A stretch of 64,000 bases of DNA from Dehalogenimonas lykanthroporepellens BL-DC-9 (GCA_000143165.1 CP002084.1:62001-126000); one strand, 5' to 3'. Shown: positions 34,086 through 43,017, counted from the stretch's first letter. The notes: generated by a model from the sequence alone, not told the origin. Numbers and translations are program-made.

Positions 34086-34709
34086 GTGCGGCCGTTCCCC
34101 TTTTTCCGGTACGGACTTCTGCTTTTTTCGCTGGTCGTGCTCAGCGGTCTGGCCGGTTTCGCGCCGCAGTCATTCGACACGGCATTACTGAGTCTGGCAG
34201 GGAGCGTCCTGACCTGGGCTGAGCCGCTGTTACAGGCCGCCGATTTTGCCGGTGAAACCTGGCCTTCATTTTTCCTGGCCGTAGCGGCGGTGACGGTGTT
34301 GTGGCTGAAGGGTTTCCGGTCGGCGGCTCTGGGGCTGGTCACTGCCCTGATTCTGGTATCGCTGGCCTCGGCGGGTATCAAGGTAATCATAGACCGGCCC
34401 CGCCCGGGTGGGGCCGATTTCAGCTTTGTGTCCGGCCATACCGCTTATTTCACCGTTTTGTGCGGGTTCCTGTTTCACCGGGCGGGTGAGTTGACCACCG
34501 GTCGGTACCGACTGCCGGTACTGCGGGGCCTGCTGATGGCGGCGCTGGCGCTGGTCGGGTTGTCCCGGCTTTATCTGGAAGCCCACTGGCCGAGCGATGT
34601 CCTGGGTGGATTGTTGCTGGGCGGCGCAGTATTGATTCCCGTTCTGTGGCGGCTTGACCGGGGGTCGCCGGTCAGTGGCGAATATACCGGAGAAGAAACC
34701 TATGCCTGA
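34086..34709 (+). CDS. PAP2-family membrane phosphatase
   Basis: 207 aa, about five helices. The acid phosphatase motifs are KVIIDRPRP, SGHTAYF and SRLYLEAHWPSDVLGG, which hold the catalytic Lys, His and Arg residues. It probably acts on undecaprenyl diphosphate or phosphatidate at the outer membrane face. The GTG start has GGAGTAAAG upstream and follows polA by 2 bp; it overlaps mutM by 8 bp, so polA-PAP2-mutM-EamA look like one unit. Confidence 0.88.
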   Translation: MRPFPFFRYGLLLFSLVVLSGLAGFAPQSFDTALLSLAGSVLTWAEPLLQAADFAGETWPSFFLAVAAVTVLWLKGFRSAALGLVTALILVSLASAGIKVIIDRPRPGGADFSFVSGHTAYFTVLCGFLFHRAGELTTGRYRLPVLRGLLMAALALVGLSRLYLEAHWPSDVLGGLLLGGAVLIPVLWRLDRGSPVSGEYTGEETYA

Positions 34710-35517
34710 ACTGCCTGAAGTGGAAACGGTTACCAATGAAATCAGGCCTTATGTCCAGGACAGGGTCATAACCGGGGTTGTCGTACACTGGCCGGGTACC
34801 GTCAGAGGCCATTCACCGGCTCAATTCAGCGCTGACCTGGAAGGACGGCGGGTAACCGGGGTATTCCGGCGGGGCAAGTATATCGTCTGGGAGCTCGACG
34901 ATGGAAACCGACTGCTGACCCATCTCAAGATGACCGGTTCACTCATCGCCCTGGGGCCGGATGACGACGACCCGCCGTATGTAAGAGTAGAAATCAGGCT
35001 GGATGACGGCAGACGGGTCATTTTCCGGGACCCGCGGAAATTCGGCCGCATGGCGTTGGTCGGTGAAGCTTCCGGCGTGCTGGCGGGACTGGGCCCGGAG
35101 CCGCTGGCCGACGAGTTTACTGCCGAAGTTTTCGAGTCGCTACTCAGAAAAAGGAAAAGTCCGGTCAAGACTGCCCTGCTGGACCAGACGCTGATGGCCG
35201 GTATCGGCAACATGTACGCCGATGAGGCATTGCACTCAGCGGGGATTCATCCCTTACGGCCGGCGGACAGCCTGGATACAGATGAATACCGGCGGCTGTA
35301 CCTGGCTATCCGCCGTATCCTGCGGTCGGCCATCGATGCCCGGGGCGCCAGTATTTCCAATTATATTCGGCCCGGCGGTGACCTGGGACACGCTCATTTC
35401 GCCTTCAAGGTGGCGCACAAACGCGGCGAGAATTGTCGGGGTTGCGGTACGCCCCTGGAGCGCATTGTTATCAGGGGGCGCGGCACCTATCTTTGCCCGG
35501 CCTGTCAGCGGTTATGA
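34702..35517 (+). CDS. mutM: Formamidopyrimidine-DNA glycosylase
   Basis: 271 aa, removes 8-oxoguanine and cuts the abasic site. The N-terminus PELPEVE supplies the catalytic Pro and Glu after Met removal; RRGKYIVWEL holds the conserved Lys; KTALLDQTLMAGIGNMYADE is the helix-two-turn-helix; the C-terminal zinc finger is CRGCGTPLERIVIRGRGTYLC with a final CPAC. The start is the ATG with the family N-terminus, not an upstream ATG in the PAP2 gene. Coupled to polA by position, which suits DNA repair. Confidence 0.96.
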   Translation: MPELPEVETVTNEIRPYVQDRVITGVVVHWPGTVRGHSPAQFSADLEGRRVTGVFRRGKYIVWELDDGNRLLTHLKMTGSLIALGPDDDDPPYVRVEIRLDDGRRVIFRDPRKFGRMALVGEASGVLAGLGPEPLADEFTAEVFESLLRKRKSPVKTALLDQTLMAGIGNMYADEALHSAGIHPLRPADSLDTDEYRRLYLAIRRILRSAIDARGASISNYIRPGGDLGHAHFAFKVAHKRGENCRGCGTPLERIVIRGRGTYLCPACQRL

Positions 35518-36419
35518 GCGACTGGGTGCCGGTGGCCGTTCTGGGTACAGTCACGTTGGGATTGGTCAATGTCATCGACAGCCACTTGATTGCCAGGCGT
35601 TTTCCTTCACTGCGTGCTTTCCTTCTGCCGGTCAGTGGCGTGGTGCTGGTCTGGACGCTGATAATCATGATACTGGAACCCTTGCCGGCCGGGGTCAGCG
35701 GGGGTGCTTTGGGCGCCGCGGTCGGTTCCGGGGTCATTCGGGCGGTGGCCATCGGTCTGTTATTGAATGCCTACCGGTCGGAAGAAGTTTCGCTGGCGGT
35801 ACCCCTGTATCACACCTATCCGGTTTTTGTCGTGCTGATGGCGGCGCCGCTGTTGGGGGAATCGCTGGCACCGACGCAGTGGCTGGCGGTAGCCGTCATC
35901 CTCGCCGGCACCCTGCTTATTGCCGTTCGCCGGGGGCCGGCCGGTTTCCGGTGGCGGATGAAGCCGCTGTTGCTGTTGTTGACCGCCGCGGCACTCAATG
36001 CCGGGGCGGATGTCGCCGGCAAGTATGCCCTGGGCGAGATTTCCTTCTGGAACATGTACTGGATAGGTTCCGCCTGTCTGGTGGTGATGTACTTAGCCTT
36101 CGCTCTGCGACGTCCGGTATTGCGGGAACTGGCCGCTCTGCCGAGCCCAGGCCGTCTGGGCGCGTTCATCATCTTCAATGAAACACTGGCGATGGTCGGC
36201 ATTCTGCTGGTCTATCAGGCGATGGCCTCCGGCCCGGTGTCCCTGGTTTCGGCCATTACCGGTGCCCGCCCCATATTTGTGTTACTGCTGGTACTGGTAG
36301 CCAACTGGTTGTTGCCGGGCGCGCTGTTGCGGGAAGAGACTTCCCGGCGGGCGATGATGTACCGGCTGGGAGCTACGGTGTTGATCGGCGGCGGAATAGC
36401 CCTGATCTATCTGTCATGA
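35514..36419 (+). CDS. EamA/DMT-family transporter
   Basis: 301 aa with about ten helices in two EamA-like halves. Features include the end of the first half YHTYPVFVVLMAAPLLGESLAPTQW and of the second VSAITGARPIFVLLLVL. Members export metabolites or act in nucleotide-sugar and amino-acid transport; the substrate here is unknown. The ATG overlaps the mutM stop (ATGA), so it is co-translated with mutM. Confidence 0.85.
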   Translation: MSDWVPVAVLGTVTLGLVNVIDSHLIARRFPSLRAFLLPVSGVVLVWTLIIMILEPLPAGVSGGALGAAVGSGVIRAVAIGLLLNAYRSEEVSLAVPLYHTYPVFVVLMAAPLLGESLAPTQWLAVAVILAGTLLIAVRRGPAGFRWRMKPLLLLLTAAALNAGADVAGKYALGEISFWNMYWIGSACLVVMYLAFALRRPVLRELAALPSPGRLGAFIIFNETLAMVGILLVYQAMASGPVSLVSAITGARPIFVLLLVLVANWLLPGALLREETSRRAMMYRLGATVLIGGGIALIYLS

Positions 36420-36548
36420 GCCGGAGAGGGTTTCAGCCGTTCTCAATGGCGTCCGGAACTTGACACGGACATCTTGAAAGTTCACAATTAAACTCTGTCA
36501 TCCGTTTCCGGGTGGCGTTTATTTCCAAACAGGAAGTAGGTGATTTTT

Positions 36549-36752
36549 TTGACCGAAGTCAGACCGGAAAACAACGAAAGCTTCGAGGGTATGCTTAAAC
36601 GCTTCAACCGCAAGGTTCAGCTGGACGGCATTATCCGTGAAGCTCGCCGCCGCGCTCGTTTCGAGAAGCCGCTCACCCGGCGTAAACGCAAGGAAACGGC
36701 TACCAGGCGGGCCGCCATCAAGGCCTCTCGGAAAGCCGCCGGCCGAAGGTAA
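36549..36752 (+). CDS. rpsU: 30S ribosomal protein S21
   Basis: 67 aa, basic. The sequence TEVRPENNESFEGMLKRFNR, then VQLDGIIREARRRARFEKPL and RRKRKETATRR is the S21 pattern. S21 helps the small subunit bind the initiation region. The start is taken as TTG at 36549 with GGTGAT, a good match to the 16S end, about 5 nt before it; a GTG at 36540 would lie too close to AGGAAG. No dnaG follows, unlike in enterobacteria. Confidence 0.92.
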   Translation: MTEVRPENNESFEGMLKRFNRKVQLDGIIREARRRARFEKPLTRRKRKETATRRAAIKASRKAAGRR

Positions 36753-36815
36753 ATACCGCAATCAGTAAACCCGCGTGTTATAATGACATTTCATTGAATT
36801 AAGGAAGAAATAATC

Positions 36816-36950
36816 ATGGCTAAACAGGCCGAAACTGCCAAACCGACCGGAGACCTCAAGACGTTTATCGAAAACGTCAACAAGAAAGATAAGGTGAGCG
36901 GTCATAAGATACGCTTCGCCTTTTGTAACCGCAAACGGCGCGGTGGATAG
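36816..36950 (+). CDS. 44-aa basic protein downstream of rpsU
   Basis: Starts at ATG with AAGGAAG 8 nt before it; the product begins MAKQAETAKPTGDLKTFIEN and is followed by VNKKDKVSGHKIRFAFCN and a basic RKRRGG end. Not recognised. The strong ribosome site, the rpsU neighbour and the terminator 22 bp after the stop support translation. A ribosome- or RNA-associated role is possible from its charge only. Confidence 0.6.
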   Translation: MAKQAETAKPTGDLKTFIENVNKKDKVSGHKIRFAFCNRKRRGG

Positions 36951-36971
36951 CCGCCGACTGCCTTGAAAGCG

Positions 36972-37005
36972 AAACCTCCAGCCGGAAACCCGGCTGGAGG
37001 TTTTA
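36972..37005 (+). terminator. Terminator after the rpsU unit
   Basis: AACCTCCAGCCGG pairs with CCGGCTGGAGGTT, followed by TTTTATT. The A-run on the other side allows it to serve the convergent radical SAM gene too. Confidence 0.88.
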
Positions 37006-37024
37006 TTATGGGAGCATTACGGTT

Positions 37025-38032
37025 TCAGCCTCTCTCGAACGGGTGGCCTTCACGTTCGAAATCAGGCAGGTAATACTCACGAGAACTGGCTTCCTGAAGC
37101 CAACCATTCTCCATTCCCAGCACTTCCAGCAGATTGATGACTCTCCGATACTCGGTGGCGTTGATACTTCGTGCCAGGAGCGGTACCTCCTTTGCCAGGT
37201 GGCGCGGTGTGTACTGAGCCATCAGGCTTATAGGGATGCTTGGCGAAAGCTCCGAAGCTATCCACTTGATAGTGGCCTCACTGCCGGCCAGGTCGTTGGG
37301 CAGGATGAGATGGCGGATGATAAGGCCGGAAACGGCAATATCGTCTTTATCCAGTTCCAGTTCACCGACCTGGCGATACATTTCCTTGATGGCGGCCCGG
37401 GCGGTCGGTACATAATGAGGTACATCCGACAGGCGGGCCGCCAGATTGGAATCGGCGTATTTGAGGTCGGGCAGGTAGATGCTGATGACACCGTCCAGCT
37501 CGGTCAGGGTATCCAGGTCGTCATAGGCGTTGGTATTGTACACCAGCGGCAGGTTCAAGCCGTTGGGGATGGCTTCCAGCAGGGCCCGCATGATCTGCGG
37601 AACATAATGCGAAGGTGACACCAGATTGATATTGTGGCACTCCAGGTCGTTCTGAATATGAAGCATCCGGTTGGCCAGCCAGGAGGTCGAAACCTGGTTG
37701 GAGCGCTGGCGTTCCGGATCCTGGGATATCTGGTGATTCTGGCAATAGACGCAACGCAGGTTGCAGTTACCGAAGAATATGGTGCCGGAGCCGCGGGTGC
37801 CGCTGAGTACGGGTTCCTCGCCGTGATGGGCGCAGACCGACGCGACGGCGACCAGTTTACCGGCATTGCAGGAGCCAAAGTCGTTCTTCAGACGCTCGGC
37901 GCCGCACCGGCGAGGACACAGGTCGCAGTTCTCCAGCCGTTTTTCCAGCCGTTCGACCCGTTTTTCCAGTTCACCGGTTTCGTAGAGCCGGATATAAGGA
38001 GGTTCCCAGGGTATGGTATTTTCCGCCATCAT
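37025..38032 (-). CDS. Radical SAM protein, PflX-like (pyruvate formate-lyase activase relative)
   Basis: 335 aa. The radical SAM loop is CNLRCVYC near residue 107 (CX3CX2C), preceded by an N-terminal cysteine pattern CDLCPRRCGAERLKNDFGSC that could hold a second cluster. This architecture fits the PflX/COG1313 group, whose targets are unknown. The start MMAEN follows the upstream 87-aa gene by 4 bp. With the next two genes and gltX it forms a row on the minus strand. Confidence 0.85.
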   Translation of the reverse strand: MMAENTIPWEPPYIRLYETGELEKRVERLEKRLENCDLCPRRCGAERLKNDFGSCNAGKLVAVASVCAHHGEEPVLSGTRGSGTIFFGNCNLRCVYCQNHQISQDPERQRSNQVSTSWLANRMLHIQNDLECHNINLVSPSHYVPQIMRALLEAIPNGLNLPLVYNTNAYDDLDTLTELDGVISIYLPDLKYADSNLAARLSDVPHYVPTARAAIKEMYRQVGELELDKDDIAVSGLIIRHLILPNDLAGSEATIKWIASELSPSIPISLMAQYTPRHLAKEVPLLARSINATEYRRVINLLEVLGMENGWLQEASSREYYLPDFEREGHPFERG

Positions 38033-38036
38033 CGGT

Positions 38037-38300
38037 TCAGACCAGCTTGCCCTGTTCACGCAGGAGGTGCTCTACATTGGAGCGCACGGTGGCGCACTCA
38101 GCTTCGGTTTTGATTCCCAGCAGTTTGACCACGCCCGGCCAGGCTTCCTCCTCCGCCTTACGGCTGATGAAGGCGACCGAGTCTTTTCTGACATCGGCCC
38201 GGCGGAACATGGCCTTGTTATCAATAGAGTCCCAGTAGGGAATGATACCGTACCTGACCAGCCAGGCCAGGGCATCCTGAGCAGTTAAAGAGCTTGGCAT
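38037..38300 (-). CDS. Hypothetical protein next to the radical SAM gene
   Basis: 87 aa, not recognised. A predicted helical protein with Trp and Tyr residues near the start (LAWLVRYGIIPYWDSID) and a charged C-terminal half, no membrane segment and no cysteine cluster apart from one Cys. It lies 4 bp from both neighbours, so it belongs to the same unit and is probably real. Confidence 0.6.
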   Translation of the reverse strand: MPSSLTAQDALAWLVRYGIIPYWDSIDNKAMFRRADVRKDSVAFISRKAEEEAWPGVVKLLGIKTEAECATVRSNVEHLLREQGKLV

Positions 38301-38304
38301 AGGG

Positions 38305-38895
38305 CTATTTGTTACCTTCCTTCTTCTGGTTTCTTAACTTTAACGTCAAACCCTTTTGTCCCGCAAGTCCGGTGAAGGCGCGGCGGAGGGCGGCGGCTCG
38401 CTGGCTCCGGTTCGCTTCGGTCAGGGCGTCGGCGTGCCGGCTCAGTTCCGCCTGGAGTTCATCAAGCGGCAGTAGCTGGACAGCCAGACAGTAAAAACCC
38501 TTACTGCGCCCGTCGTTATAATCCGTCAACAGTTCCCGGAGCAAGGTTATCCGGGCCGACATGGTCTCAACGGCTCCGGCGAGGCCCTTTTCACGTATCG
38601 TCCGGAGGTTGGCCGGAACCGGGGCGTATGAAATAAAGGAGTCGGCCCTGGCGGCGTCCTTTAACAGCTTTTCCAGCCGGGGACAGCCCTCGGCTTCCGG
38701 GCACTGGCCGCAACATTCCAGGCGGTGCTCCCGGACACAGCATTTCTGGATGGGGCAACCCCAGCCGCCGTAGCCGGTTCCGGCGCACCCGGGACACCGG
38801 GATTTACCGTTGGTGTGGTAGCGGGGGCACAGCCCGCAGTCCAGTCCGCAGGCGCCGATGGTGGGTTGTACCTTGACGAGGGTTTCGGCCATCAT
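38305..38895 (-). CDS. DUF3795-family cysteine-rich protein
   Basis: 196 aa. The N-terminal 75 residues hold about twelve cysteines (ACGLDCGLCPRYHTNGKSRC, CPGCAGTGYGGWGC, CCVREHRLECCGQC), the DUF3795 pattern, which suggests metal or Fe-S binding. The rest is helical and charged. The function is unknown. The ATG overlaps the gltX stop by 4 bp, so it is co-translated with gltX. Confidence 0.8.
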   Translation of the reverse strand: MMAETLVKVQPTIGACGLDCGLCPRYHTNGKSRCPGCAGTGYGGWGCPIQKCCVREHRLECCGQCPEAEGCPRLEKLLKDAARADSFISYAPVPANLRTIREKGLAGAVETMSARITLLRELLTDYNDGRSKGFYCLAVQLLPLDELQAELSRHADALTEANRSQRAAALRRAFTGLAGQKGLTLKLRNQKKEGNK

Positions 38896-40358
38896 ATCCC
38901 AGCCAGCCCTTGCGCCATTGTCGAAGCCTTTTCCAGACGACGCAGGGTACGTTCGCGGCCCAGAACAGCCATGGTTTCAAACAGCGGCGGCGAAACCGAC
39001 TGTCCGGTCACGGCAATCCGGAGACAGCCGAACAATTGTCCGGGTTTAAGACCGAGTTCCTCAGCCAATGAGCGAAGCGCTTTCTCCAGGTTTTCCACCG
39101 AAAACTCATCGACAGCGGCGACTCTGGACACGGCCGCCGCCAGGGCCGCGGCGCTGGCTGACGGGGTTATTTTTTTGCCGATCAGAGCTTCGGCTGAGTA
39201 TTCCAGATCGTCGGTAAAGAAAAAACGGGTCAGTTCCGGCTGGTCGCGGAATTCTCCCAGCTTTTTCACTCTTTCCTGAAGCAACGCCAGGGCCTTTTCC
39301 AGGTAAGGCCGGTCAAAGTTGGCAGTTTCCGGTACACCGGCTTGCAGGAAGGGTAGCGCCCGGTCGGTGAAATCGGCCAGGGACAGTTCCCGCAGATAGA
39401 CACCATTCATCCAGTCGAGTTTTTCTATATTGAAAATGGCCGCGGTTCTGGATACCCGGTCAAGGGTGAAACTGCGGATAATCTGCTCCGGGCGCATCAG
39501 TTCCGTCCTGTCGTCAAGCGACCAGCCAAGCAGGGACAGGAAGTTGACCATGGCTTCGGCCAGGTAGCCCTGATTACGGTATTCGGTGATGGAAACCGCT
39601 CCGTGTCGCTTGGAGAGTTTGGACCGGTCAGGTCCCAGTATCATCGGCAGGTGAGCCAGAGCCGGTGGGTGGTATCCCAGCGCCTGATACAGTAGCAGGT
39701 GACGCGGGGCGGAAGATATCCATTCCTCGCCGCGGATGACATGGCTGATGGCCATGTCGTGGTCATCAACGACGTTGGCCAGGTGGTAGGTGGGGTAACC
39801 GTCGCTTTTGAGCAGAACGAAATCATCCAGCAGGGGGTTGTCAAAGGACACATCCCCCCGGATGAGGTCGGTAAACGTGGTGGTTCCTTCCAGCGGCATC
39901 TTGAAGCGAACTACCGAGGCGACACCCTGGGCAACCGGCTCGGTGCGGTTGCGGCAACACCGGTCGTATCCCGGCGGCTTTTTGGCGGCGGTCTGTTCCG
40001 CCCTCATGGCCTCCAGTCGTCCCGGACTGCAGGTACAGCGATAGGCATACCCGGCGGTGATCAGCCTCTCGGCCGCCGCCCGGTATCTGTCCAGCCGATC
40101 TGACTGAAAATAGGGGCCGAAGGCGCCGCCTTTTTCCGGTCCTTCGTCCCAATCCAGCCCCAGCCAGCGGAGTCCATCCAGTATGGCGTCAACTGCGCCC
40201 TCGACATATCGACTGCGGTCGGTATCTTCGATGCGGACTATGAAACTACCGCCGTGGTGGCGGGCGAAAAGCCAGTTGAAGAGGGCGGCCCGGATATTGC
40301 CCACATGCGGGAAGCCGGTCGGCGACGGGGCATAACGCACCCTTATTCTGTCGTTCAT
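38892..40358 (-). CDS. gltX: Glutamyl-tRNA synthetase
   Basis: 488 aa class I synthetase that charges tRNA-Glu. The HIGH-type motif is YAPSPTGFPHVGN at the N-terminus and the KMSKS-type motif is DRSKLSKRHGA near residue 250. The zinc region carries CRCTCSPG-like cysteines with CC downstream. The C-terminal anticodon domain is complete. The start MNDRIRVRYAP was chosen over one ten codons upstream, which is not conserved. Whether it also serves tRNA-Gln cannot be told here. Confidence 0.96.
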   Translation of the reverse strand: MNDRIRVRYAPSPTGFPHVGNIRAALFNWLFARHHGGSFIVRIEDTDRSRYVEGAVDAILDGLRWLGLDWDEGPEKGGAFGPYFQSDRLDRYRAAAERLITAGYAYRCTCSPGRLEAMRAEQTAAKKPPGYDRCCRNRTEPVAQGVASVVRFKMPLEGTTTFTDLIRGDVSFDNPLLDDFVLLKSDGYPTYHLANVVDDHDMAISHVIRGEEWISSAPRHLLLYQALGYHPPALAHLPMILGPDRSKLSKRHGAVSITEYRNQGYLAEAMVNFLSLLGWSLDDRTELMRPEQIIRSFTLDRVSRTAAIFNIEKLDWMNGVYLRELSLADFTDRALPFLQAGVPETANFDRPYLEKALALLQERVKKLGEFRDQPELTRFFFTDDLEYSAEALIGKKITPSASAAALAAAVSRVAAVDEFSVENLEKALRSLAEELGLKPGQLFGCLRIAVTGQSVSPPLFETMAVLGRERTLRRLEKASTMAQGLAGI

Positions 40359-40391
40359 ATGACCTCTGTCTAAAATATTGATTGGCACTGT

Positions 40392-40919
40392 TCAGGCGCC
40401 GGCCGGTGGCGCGGCACTTTCACTTTCAGGTAACCGTGGCACTTTGACGACATATGTTGTGGCCAGCTTGTCGTGCCAGCCCTGGCGCCGCTCATCGAAA
40501 GCTATCCACAGCAGTCCCGCGAACAGGGGTAAGGCTGAAATCACCGAACCCAGCAGTCGGGTCAGGCTGTGTCCGGTATCGACCTCGGTGCCATCGGTTC
40601 TGATTAACCTGATGCCGGCAATCATCATGCCCAGGGTCTGACCCCGCCAGGCCCAGAGGGTGACGAAATAGACGGCGCTGAACATGGCCGATACCGGATT
40701 GGCCACGGCGACGAAGGGAATGACCAGCAACGGGAAATCGATGTAGCCGCTCAGGTCGAAAAAATTACCGAAGCCGAACCAGTGGAAGGGGGTCAGCAGG
40801 GAGGCCGCCGCTCCCAGCGCCGACAGGTCAATGATGAACGCTCCCAGACGCCGCCAGAAACCGGCGAATTCGAGGGCGATCGGCTCTTTTTTCTTCTCTC
40901 TGATCAATCCGGCTCCCAC
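40392..40919 (-). CDS. RDD-family membrane protein
   Basis: 175 aa with an N-terminal basic segment, then FAGFWRRLGAFIIDL (the R and D of the RDD name) and about four helices, including RGQTLGMMIAGIRLIRTDG, a typical RDD segment. The role is unknown; some members act in ion or solute movement. It starts with GTG. It lies between gltX and rluD on the same strand. Confidence 0.85.
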   Translation of the reverse strand: MGAGLIREKKKEPIALEFAGFWRRLGAFIIDLSALGAAASLLTPFHWFGFGNFFDLSGYIDFPLLVIPFVAVANPVSAMFSAVYFVTLWAWRGQTLGMMIAGIRLIRTDGTEVDTGHSLTRLLGSVISALPLFAGLLWIAFDERRQGWHDKLATTYVVKVPRLPESESAAPPAGA

Positions 40920-40970
40920 CTGCGGTTAAAGCGACCGGGGCTCATTATACATCCGGGGCTGTCTGCAGGG

Positions 40971-41876
40971 CTAGGTCAGGCGCTCCAGGGGGCCGGCCAG
41001 GTCCGCTGGCAGTTCCGAAGTAAACGACATCTTCCGACCGTCGGTCGGGTGACGGAAGCCCAGCCGATGGGCGTGCAGAAATTGCCGGGGAAAATCAGGC
41101 GATTCTGCCCCGTATGTAGCATCGCCGATGACCGGGTGACCGATGGCCGCCAGATGCACTCGGATCTGATGGGTCCGACCGGTGTAAATCCTGACCTCCA
41201 GCAAGGTGTGATTCCTGAACCGTCTGATCACCTTGAAGCGGCTCCGTGCTTCCCTTCCCTGTTCGCTGACGGTCATTTTCTTGCGCTGGGTGCGGTGCCG
41301 GCCGATGGCGGCTTCGATGATACCTTCCGCCGGTTCGACACATCCCCTGACCAGGGCCAGGTAGACCTTGGTTACCTCACGGTTTCGGAACTGGTCGGAG
41401 AGGCGGGCATGGGCCTGGCGCGAACGGGCGACCACCATCAGACCGGAGGTGTCCTTGTCCAGACGGTGCACGATTCCGGGGCGGTCCAGACCGGAATCTC
41501 TGAGTTCCGGAAAACGGGACAACAGCGCATTGAGCAGGGTGCCGGCCGGGTGTCCGGGGGCGGGATGGGTGGTCAGCCCGGCCGGTTTGTCGATGACCGC
41601 CAGATCCTCATCCTCATAGATGACTGTCAGCGGGATATCTTCAGCGGTAGCGGTTGTCGGAGCCGGTGGCGGCAGTTCTACCGTGACCCGGTCGCCGGGT
41701 TTGAGGGGGGAGGCCGGTCTGGCCGGTCGGCCGTTGACGGTTACGAAACCCTCGCGAATCAGTTCCTGGAGGCTGGCCCGAGACCTGTCCGGCAGTTTTT
41801 CAGCCAGATAGCGGTCCAGTCGCCAGCCTTCGCGGTCGGCCACGAGTTCCTGTCGGGGGTGGTTCTCAGCGGGCAT
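40971..41876 (-). CDS. rluD: RluD-family 23S rRNA pseudouridine synthase
   Basis: 301 aa. An S4 RNA-binding domain (residues about 15-70: LDRYLAEKLPDRSRASLQEL) precedes the catalytic domain with the aspartate in GIVHRLDKDTSGLMVVARS. GRTHQIRVHLAAIGHPVIGD is the further family motif. The exact uridines modified cannot be named from sequence, so the symbol is the family name. It overlaps the end of lspA by 11 bp, the common lspA-rluD pairing. Confidence 0.92.
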   Translation of the reverse strand: MPAENHPRQELVADREGWRLDRYLAEKLPDRSRASLQELIREGFVTVNGRPARPASPLKPGDRVTVELPPPAPTTATAEDIPLTVIYEDEDLAVIDKPAGLTTHPAPGHPAGTLLNALLSRFPELRDSGLDRPGIVHRLDKDTSGLMVVARSRQAHARLSDQFRNREVTKVYLALVRGCVEPAEGIIEAAIGRHRTQRKKMTVSEQGREARSRFKVIRRFRNHTLLEVRIYTGRTHQIRVHLAAIGHPVIGDATYGAESPDFPRQFLHAHRLGFRHPTDGRKMSFTSELPADLAGPLERLT

Positions 41877-42318
41877 CGGTTTGTTCCGACCGGAGATACA
41901 GCACGCCCAGCAGAATCATGCCGACCACCAGTGCCGAATCGGCGATGTTGAAATTAGGCCAGATGCCGGCGCTTATGAAATCAGTGACATAGCCGAAGGC
42001 GACCCGATCGATCAGGTTACCGGCGATACCGCCCCCGACCAGTCCCAGGGCGACCAGGCCCAAGGGTTGGTTCAGGAAGCCGATTCGCCGGGAAGCCAGT
42101 AGCCAGAATACCATCGACAGGGCGATAACGCTGACGGCTATCAGGAATGGCCGGCCGTCTTCCAGGATACCGAAGGCGGCACCGGTATTACGGACATAGA
42201 CCAGCCGGAAGAAACCCTCGGCGGGGATGGATTCACCCACCGTCATCAGGGTGCGTACCAGGTGTTTGGTCACCTGGTCCATGACCAGAATACCGGCGAA
42301 AACGCCGAAAGGTAGCAT
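41866..42318 (-). CDS. lspA: Lipoprotein signal peptidase (signal peptidase II)
   Basis: 150 aa, four helices. The catalytic aspartates of the family lie in the GGGIAGNLIDRVAFGYVTDF region and WPNFNIADSAL. VRNTGAAFG is the third conserved block. It cuts signal peptides from prolipoproteins at the membrane. The ATG at 42318 gives the normal length; an upstream start adds 47 non-family residues that overlap the zinc-finger gene. Confidence 0.94.
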   Translation of the reverse strand: MLPFGVFAGILVMDQVTKHLVRTLMTVGESIPAEGFFRLVYVRNTGAAFGILEDGRPFLIAVSVIALSMVFWLLASRRIGFLNQPLGLVALGLVGGGIAGNLIDRVAFGYVTDFISAGIWPNFNIADSALVVGMILLGVLYLRSEQTDAR

Positions 42319-42325
42319 TTTCAGG

Positions 42326-42697
42326 TCAGGCCGTTTTGCCCTGCTTGGATTTACAGGCGATACACAACCTGGCGTAGGGCAGGGCTTCCAGCCGGGCCGG
42401 CGCGATGGGCTGGCCGCATTTCTCACACTTGCCATAGGTGCCCTTTTCGAGTTTGGCAATGGCGGTTTCGACGTCGGCTATCTGATCCAGAACCCGTTTT
42501 TCAAGCGCCAGCCGGTTCTCCAGGTCGGCGGTTTCGGTGGCTTCCTCTTCACGCTTGCCGAAAGGTGACCCTTCCCGCCGGTCTTCCTGAGGCGCTGAGG
42601 CTTTCAGGGTTTCCATCTGTTCCTTCAGCTGTGCCAAGTCGCCCCGGAGGCGCTGGTTCAGTTCCTGGTACAGGGCGTTTTCTTTTTTCGTCGTCAT
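42326..42697 (-). CDS. DksA/TraR-type zinc-finger protein
   Basis: 123 aa. A charged coiled-coil region (ALYQELNQRLRGDLAQLKEQ and LENRLALEKRVLDQIADVET) is followed by the C4 finger CEKCGQPIAPARLEALPYAR with a closing CIAC. Members bind RNA polymerase through its secondary channel; the DksA acidic tip is not clear here. The ATG at 42697 has GAGG 7 nt upstream, whereas the earlier ATG at 42715 has none. It lies 7 bp before lspA. Confidence 0.88.
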   Translation of the reverse strand: MTTKKENALYQELNQRLRGDLAQLKEQMETLKASAPQEDRREGSPFGKREEEATETADLENRLALEKRVLDQIADVETAIAKLEKGTYGKCEKCGQPIAPARLEALPYARLCIACKSKQGKTA

Positions 42698-42801
42698 TTC
42701 GGGTCCTCTCGGCATTTTATGTGTGACCGGGTATGATGGAGTAGCAGGGGGGTTCGGTGGAAAGTCTCGACGCGCTGGGCAGGAGGTTCGGTTGATTATC
42801 T

Positions 42802-42829
42802 CTGCCGGACAGCGTGAGCGATCCGGCAG
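42802..42829. promoter_or_regulatory. Stable hairpin in the gap before argF
   Basis: CTGCCGGA and TCCGGCAG pair perfectly around a 12-nt loop, with an inner GC-GTGA-GC. A T6 run follows about 25 bp later on the plus strand. The 320-bp gap 42698-43017 has no gene; besides this hairpin it holds a TATACT box at 42980-42985 that may be the argF -10. It could be an attenuator or a small RNA. Confidence 0.35.
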
Positions 42830-43017
42830 GACATGGGTCTGGCCTCACGGTTTTTTCGGTTCAATTGACGGTTGTTCTTGAAATCACCGCACGTTCGTTT
42901 ACCGGACATTTCCCCATTAGTGTAGACCAAAACTCGGATTAAGGCAACAAGAAATGAAATATCGACTCTCCGGCTGTGATATACTAAGGACTAAATTCAA
43001 TTTGCGGTGGAATCGGA

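Noticed and set aside
40782-41951. A 389-codon plus-strand frame across rluD and the RDD gene
   Set aside because: It is a shadow of rluD in a GC-rich region; the minus strand has the family motifs HRLDKDTSG and GRTHQIRVH.
42698-43017. RNase P or SRP RNA in the gap before argF
   Set aside because: A GGAAAGTC-like piece is present, but the conserved core blocks of either RNA are missing and the gap is too short for RNase P.
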